Of a DNA stretch of 6,065 nt, positions 5,330 through 6,065 are shown one piece after another. Source of the DNA: Pseudomonadota bacterium (GTDB lineage: Bacteria; Desulfobacterota; BSN033; WVXP01; G020346125); contig DAOVGJ010000069.1 of assembly GCA_030672465.1 (NCBI GenBank), forward strand, positions 1 through 6,065, read 5' to 3'. Position numbers and translations under genes: made by a program. The notes under the pieces are model-generated. The model made no database searches, was not told the origin of the DNA, and worked only from the letters and a program-made list of their open reading frames with translations. Numbering within the stretch: the stretch's first letter is position 1; each line of letters begins with the position of its first letter.

Positions 5330-5833
5330 TCACCCCATTGAGCAGGAAGCCAGGGCAATAAAAAATATCCCGATCGTAACCAGTCCCAGGATGAATTTCA
5401 TGAAGGTTCCACCCAAAAATCCCAATAGGCTTCCGTAGCCAATGCTTAATGCCCCTTTTAAGCTTCGGCCCCCAAAAAGCAGCTCCGGAATAACCGTCCC
5501 CAAAAAGAGGCCCAATATAAGGCCAGCGATATTGAGGGTCATGAGGCCGACAGCTCCCCCTATGATAGCGCCCCAAATCCCGTATTTGGTTGCCCCAAAT
5601 CGCTTTGCCCCATACGCTTCTGCCACATAATCAAGTACTTGGGCTCCAATGGAGATCCCCGCCAGGGCGGCGAGAACCCAGAGGGTTACCTCCTCAAATT
5701 CGGTAAATATGCCATAAACCAGGGCCCCCGCAAAGATGAGGAGGTTTCCGGGCAACGTGGGCAAAATAGTTCCCGCCAACCCAATGAGGAAGAGGGCTAT
5801 CACGACGATCCACAGGATGATGTCCCCGATCAT
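5330..5833 (-). CDS. DUF456 family integral membrane protein
   Basis: A 167-residue, glycine-rich, highly hydrophobic protein with about five or six membrane segments (roughly residues 4-21, 29-44, 49-67, 85-102, 103-119 and 130-160). The short hydrophilic loop YGAKRFGATKYG followed by glycine-rich GAIIGGAVG, and the N-terminal PTLPG turn, are the hallmarks I associate with DUF456 (PF04306), as is the length of about 160. The function of the family is unknown; predicted location is the cytoplasmic membrane. The ATG at 5833-5831 is chosen; an in-frame GTG at 5836-5834 would add one residue, and neither has a strong ribosome binding site. It runs opposite to the hdr operon and is probably unrelated to it. 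A weak TAGAAT -10 candidate (minus strand, 5848-5843) would put the start of transcription very close to the start codon. Confidence 0.88.
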   Translation of the reverse strand: MIGDIILWIVVIALFLIGLAGTILPTLPGNLLIFAGALVYGIFTEFEEVTLWVLAALAGISIGAQVLDYVAEAYGAKRFGATKYGIWGAIIGGAVGLMTLNIAGLILGLFLGTVIPELLFGGRSLKGALSIGYGSLLGFLGGTFMKFILGLVTIGIFFIALASCSMG

Positions 5834-5908
5834 CACCCCGCTATTCTAACAAGAATTGGAGAAAAAGCAAAAGGGAGAAAAAATGGGGGACGTTGGTGCA
5901 GAAGGTGC

Positions 5909-5936
5909 TTGACATCTTGTGAAAATCTTTTATTAT
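5909..5936 (+). promoter_or_regulatory. Strong sigma-70 promoter of the transposase, likely leaderless
   Basis: A perfect -35, TTGACA (5909-5914), is followed after 16 bp by TATTAT (5931-5936), five of six matches to the -10 consensus. The expected start site, six to eight bases downstream, is about 5942-5944, on the ATG at 5944. No Shine-Dalgarno-like purine run exists between the -10 and the ATG, so a leaderless mRNA is likely. Confidence 0.7.
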
Positions 5937-5943
5937 TCTCGAC

Positions 5944-6065
5944 ATGCCTCGGTTAGCCAGATTAGATGCCCCTGGGGTTTTGCACCATGTGATGGGGCGT
6001 GGGATAGAGAAAAATCGAATCTTCTTGACCAACAAAGACCGGGAGGATTTCCTCGCCAGGTTATC
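5944..6065 (+). CDS. IS200-like / REP-associated Y1 transposase, N-terminal fragment cut by window end
   Basis: The frame from ATG 5944 stays open to the window edge and gives 40 residues beginning MPRLARLDAPGVLHHVMGRG and continuing with IEKNRIFLTNKDREDFLARL. This is the N-terminus of the Y1 (HUH-superfamily) transposase family Y1_Tnp: a basic start, then a beta strand with HHVMGRGIE and a charged DRE-F segment. These enzymes cut and join single-stranded DNA; the RAYT branch acts on REP palindromes. The HUH histidines and catalytic tyrosine lie beyond the window, so activity cannot be judged. The start is well fixed, because an in-frame TGA lies at 5920-5922 and no other ATG, GTG or TTG comes between. 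No terminal inverted repeats are expected for this family, and no clear REP palindrome is seen in 5837-5943. Confidence 0.85.
   Translation, partial: MPRLARLDAPGVLHHVMGRGIEKNRIFLTNKDREDFLARL

Noticed and set aside
5320..5340. Stem-loop between the convergent hdrB and DUF456 genes (about seven pairs with one G-T)
   Set aside because: The stem is short and no T-run follows on the + strand, so a terminator cannot be supported; mostly inside the DUF456 3' end.
5843..5856. Small hairpin ATTCT-aaca-AGAAT upstream of the transposase, considered as a REP or IS end
   Set aside because: Only five weak A/T-rich pairs; no REP-like GTAG tetranucleotide pattern or second copy seen in the window.
5843..5870. 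Minus-strand promoter for DUF456 (TAGAAT with TTGCTT)
   Set aside because: The -35 matches only three of six bases, too weak to list as a separate feature; mentioned only in the gene entry.

Overview
The window reads as part of an anaerobic bacterial energy-metabolism operon on the + strand, followed by two unrelated genes at the right end. The main block encodes both subunits of the Wood-Ljungdahl methylenetetrahydrofolate reductase (MetV, MetF) and two subunits of a heterodisulfide-reductase-like complex (HdrC, HdrB). The short tail of an upstream gene at the left edge resembles the end of an MvhD-type hydrogenase iron-sulfur subunit. This gene content, moderate to high GC with purine-rich Shine-Dalgarno sites, a DUF456 membrane protein and a Y1 transposase of a type I associate with deltaproteobacterial genomes all suggest Desulfobacterota (former Deltaproteobacteria) or a similar strict anaerobe with a methyl-branch Wood-Ljungdahl pathway. 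The taxonomic call is an inference from gene content and style, not from a marker gene.

Layout: 1-108 is the 3' end of an upstream gene. 92-243 is an AT-rich, strand-asymmetric spacer built from two different short tandem repeats (7-bp units, then 9-bp units). 257-925 is metV and 922-1845 is metF, sharing an ATGA overlap. 1846-1951 is the largest gap inside the operon; it carries a 9-bp direct repeat and a weak promoter candidate. 1952-2335 is a single-domain CheY-like response regulator, and 2372-3877 is a soluble REC-PAS-HisKA-HATPase hybrid histidine kinase. 3884-4444 is hdrC and 4444-5316 is hdrB, closely coupled. 5330-5833 (minus strand) is a convergent DUF456 membrane protein. 5944 to the window end is the N-terminus of an IS200-like/REP-associated (Y1) transposase, preceded by an excellent sigma-70 promoter whose predicted start site falls on the start codon.

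How the genes fit together: in acetogens such as Moorella thermoacetica, MetF and MetV associate with HdrABC and MvhD in a proposed hexameric reductase that could bifurcate electrons. The same modules occur here, but a two-component system sits between metVF and hdrCB. Neither signalling protein has a DNA-binding output or a membrane anchor. The kinase's PAS region holds five of the protein's six cysteines, which makes cytoplasmic redox sensing tied to this electron-transfer complex a reasonable hypothesis. HdrA, the flavin subunit, is not in the window; if this is one complex, it should lie to the left.

Most of the window is recognisable. The parts that most deserve attention are the embedded signalling pair, the direct repeats in front of it, the two microsatellite-like tracts before metV and the apparently leaderless transposase.
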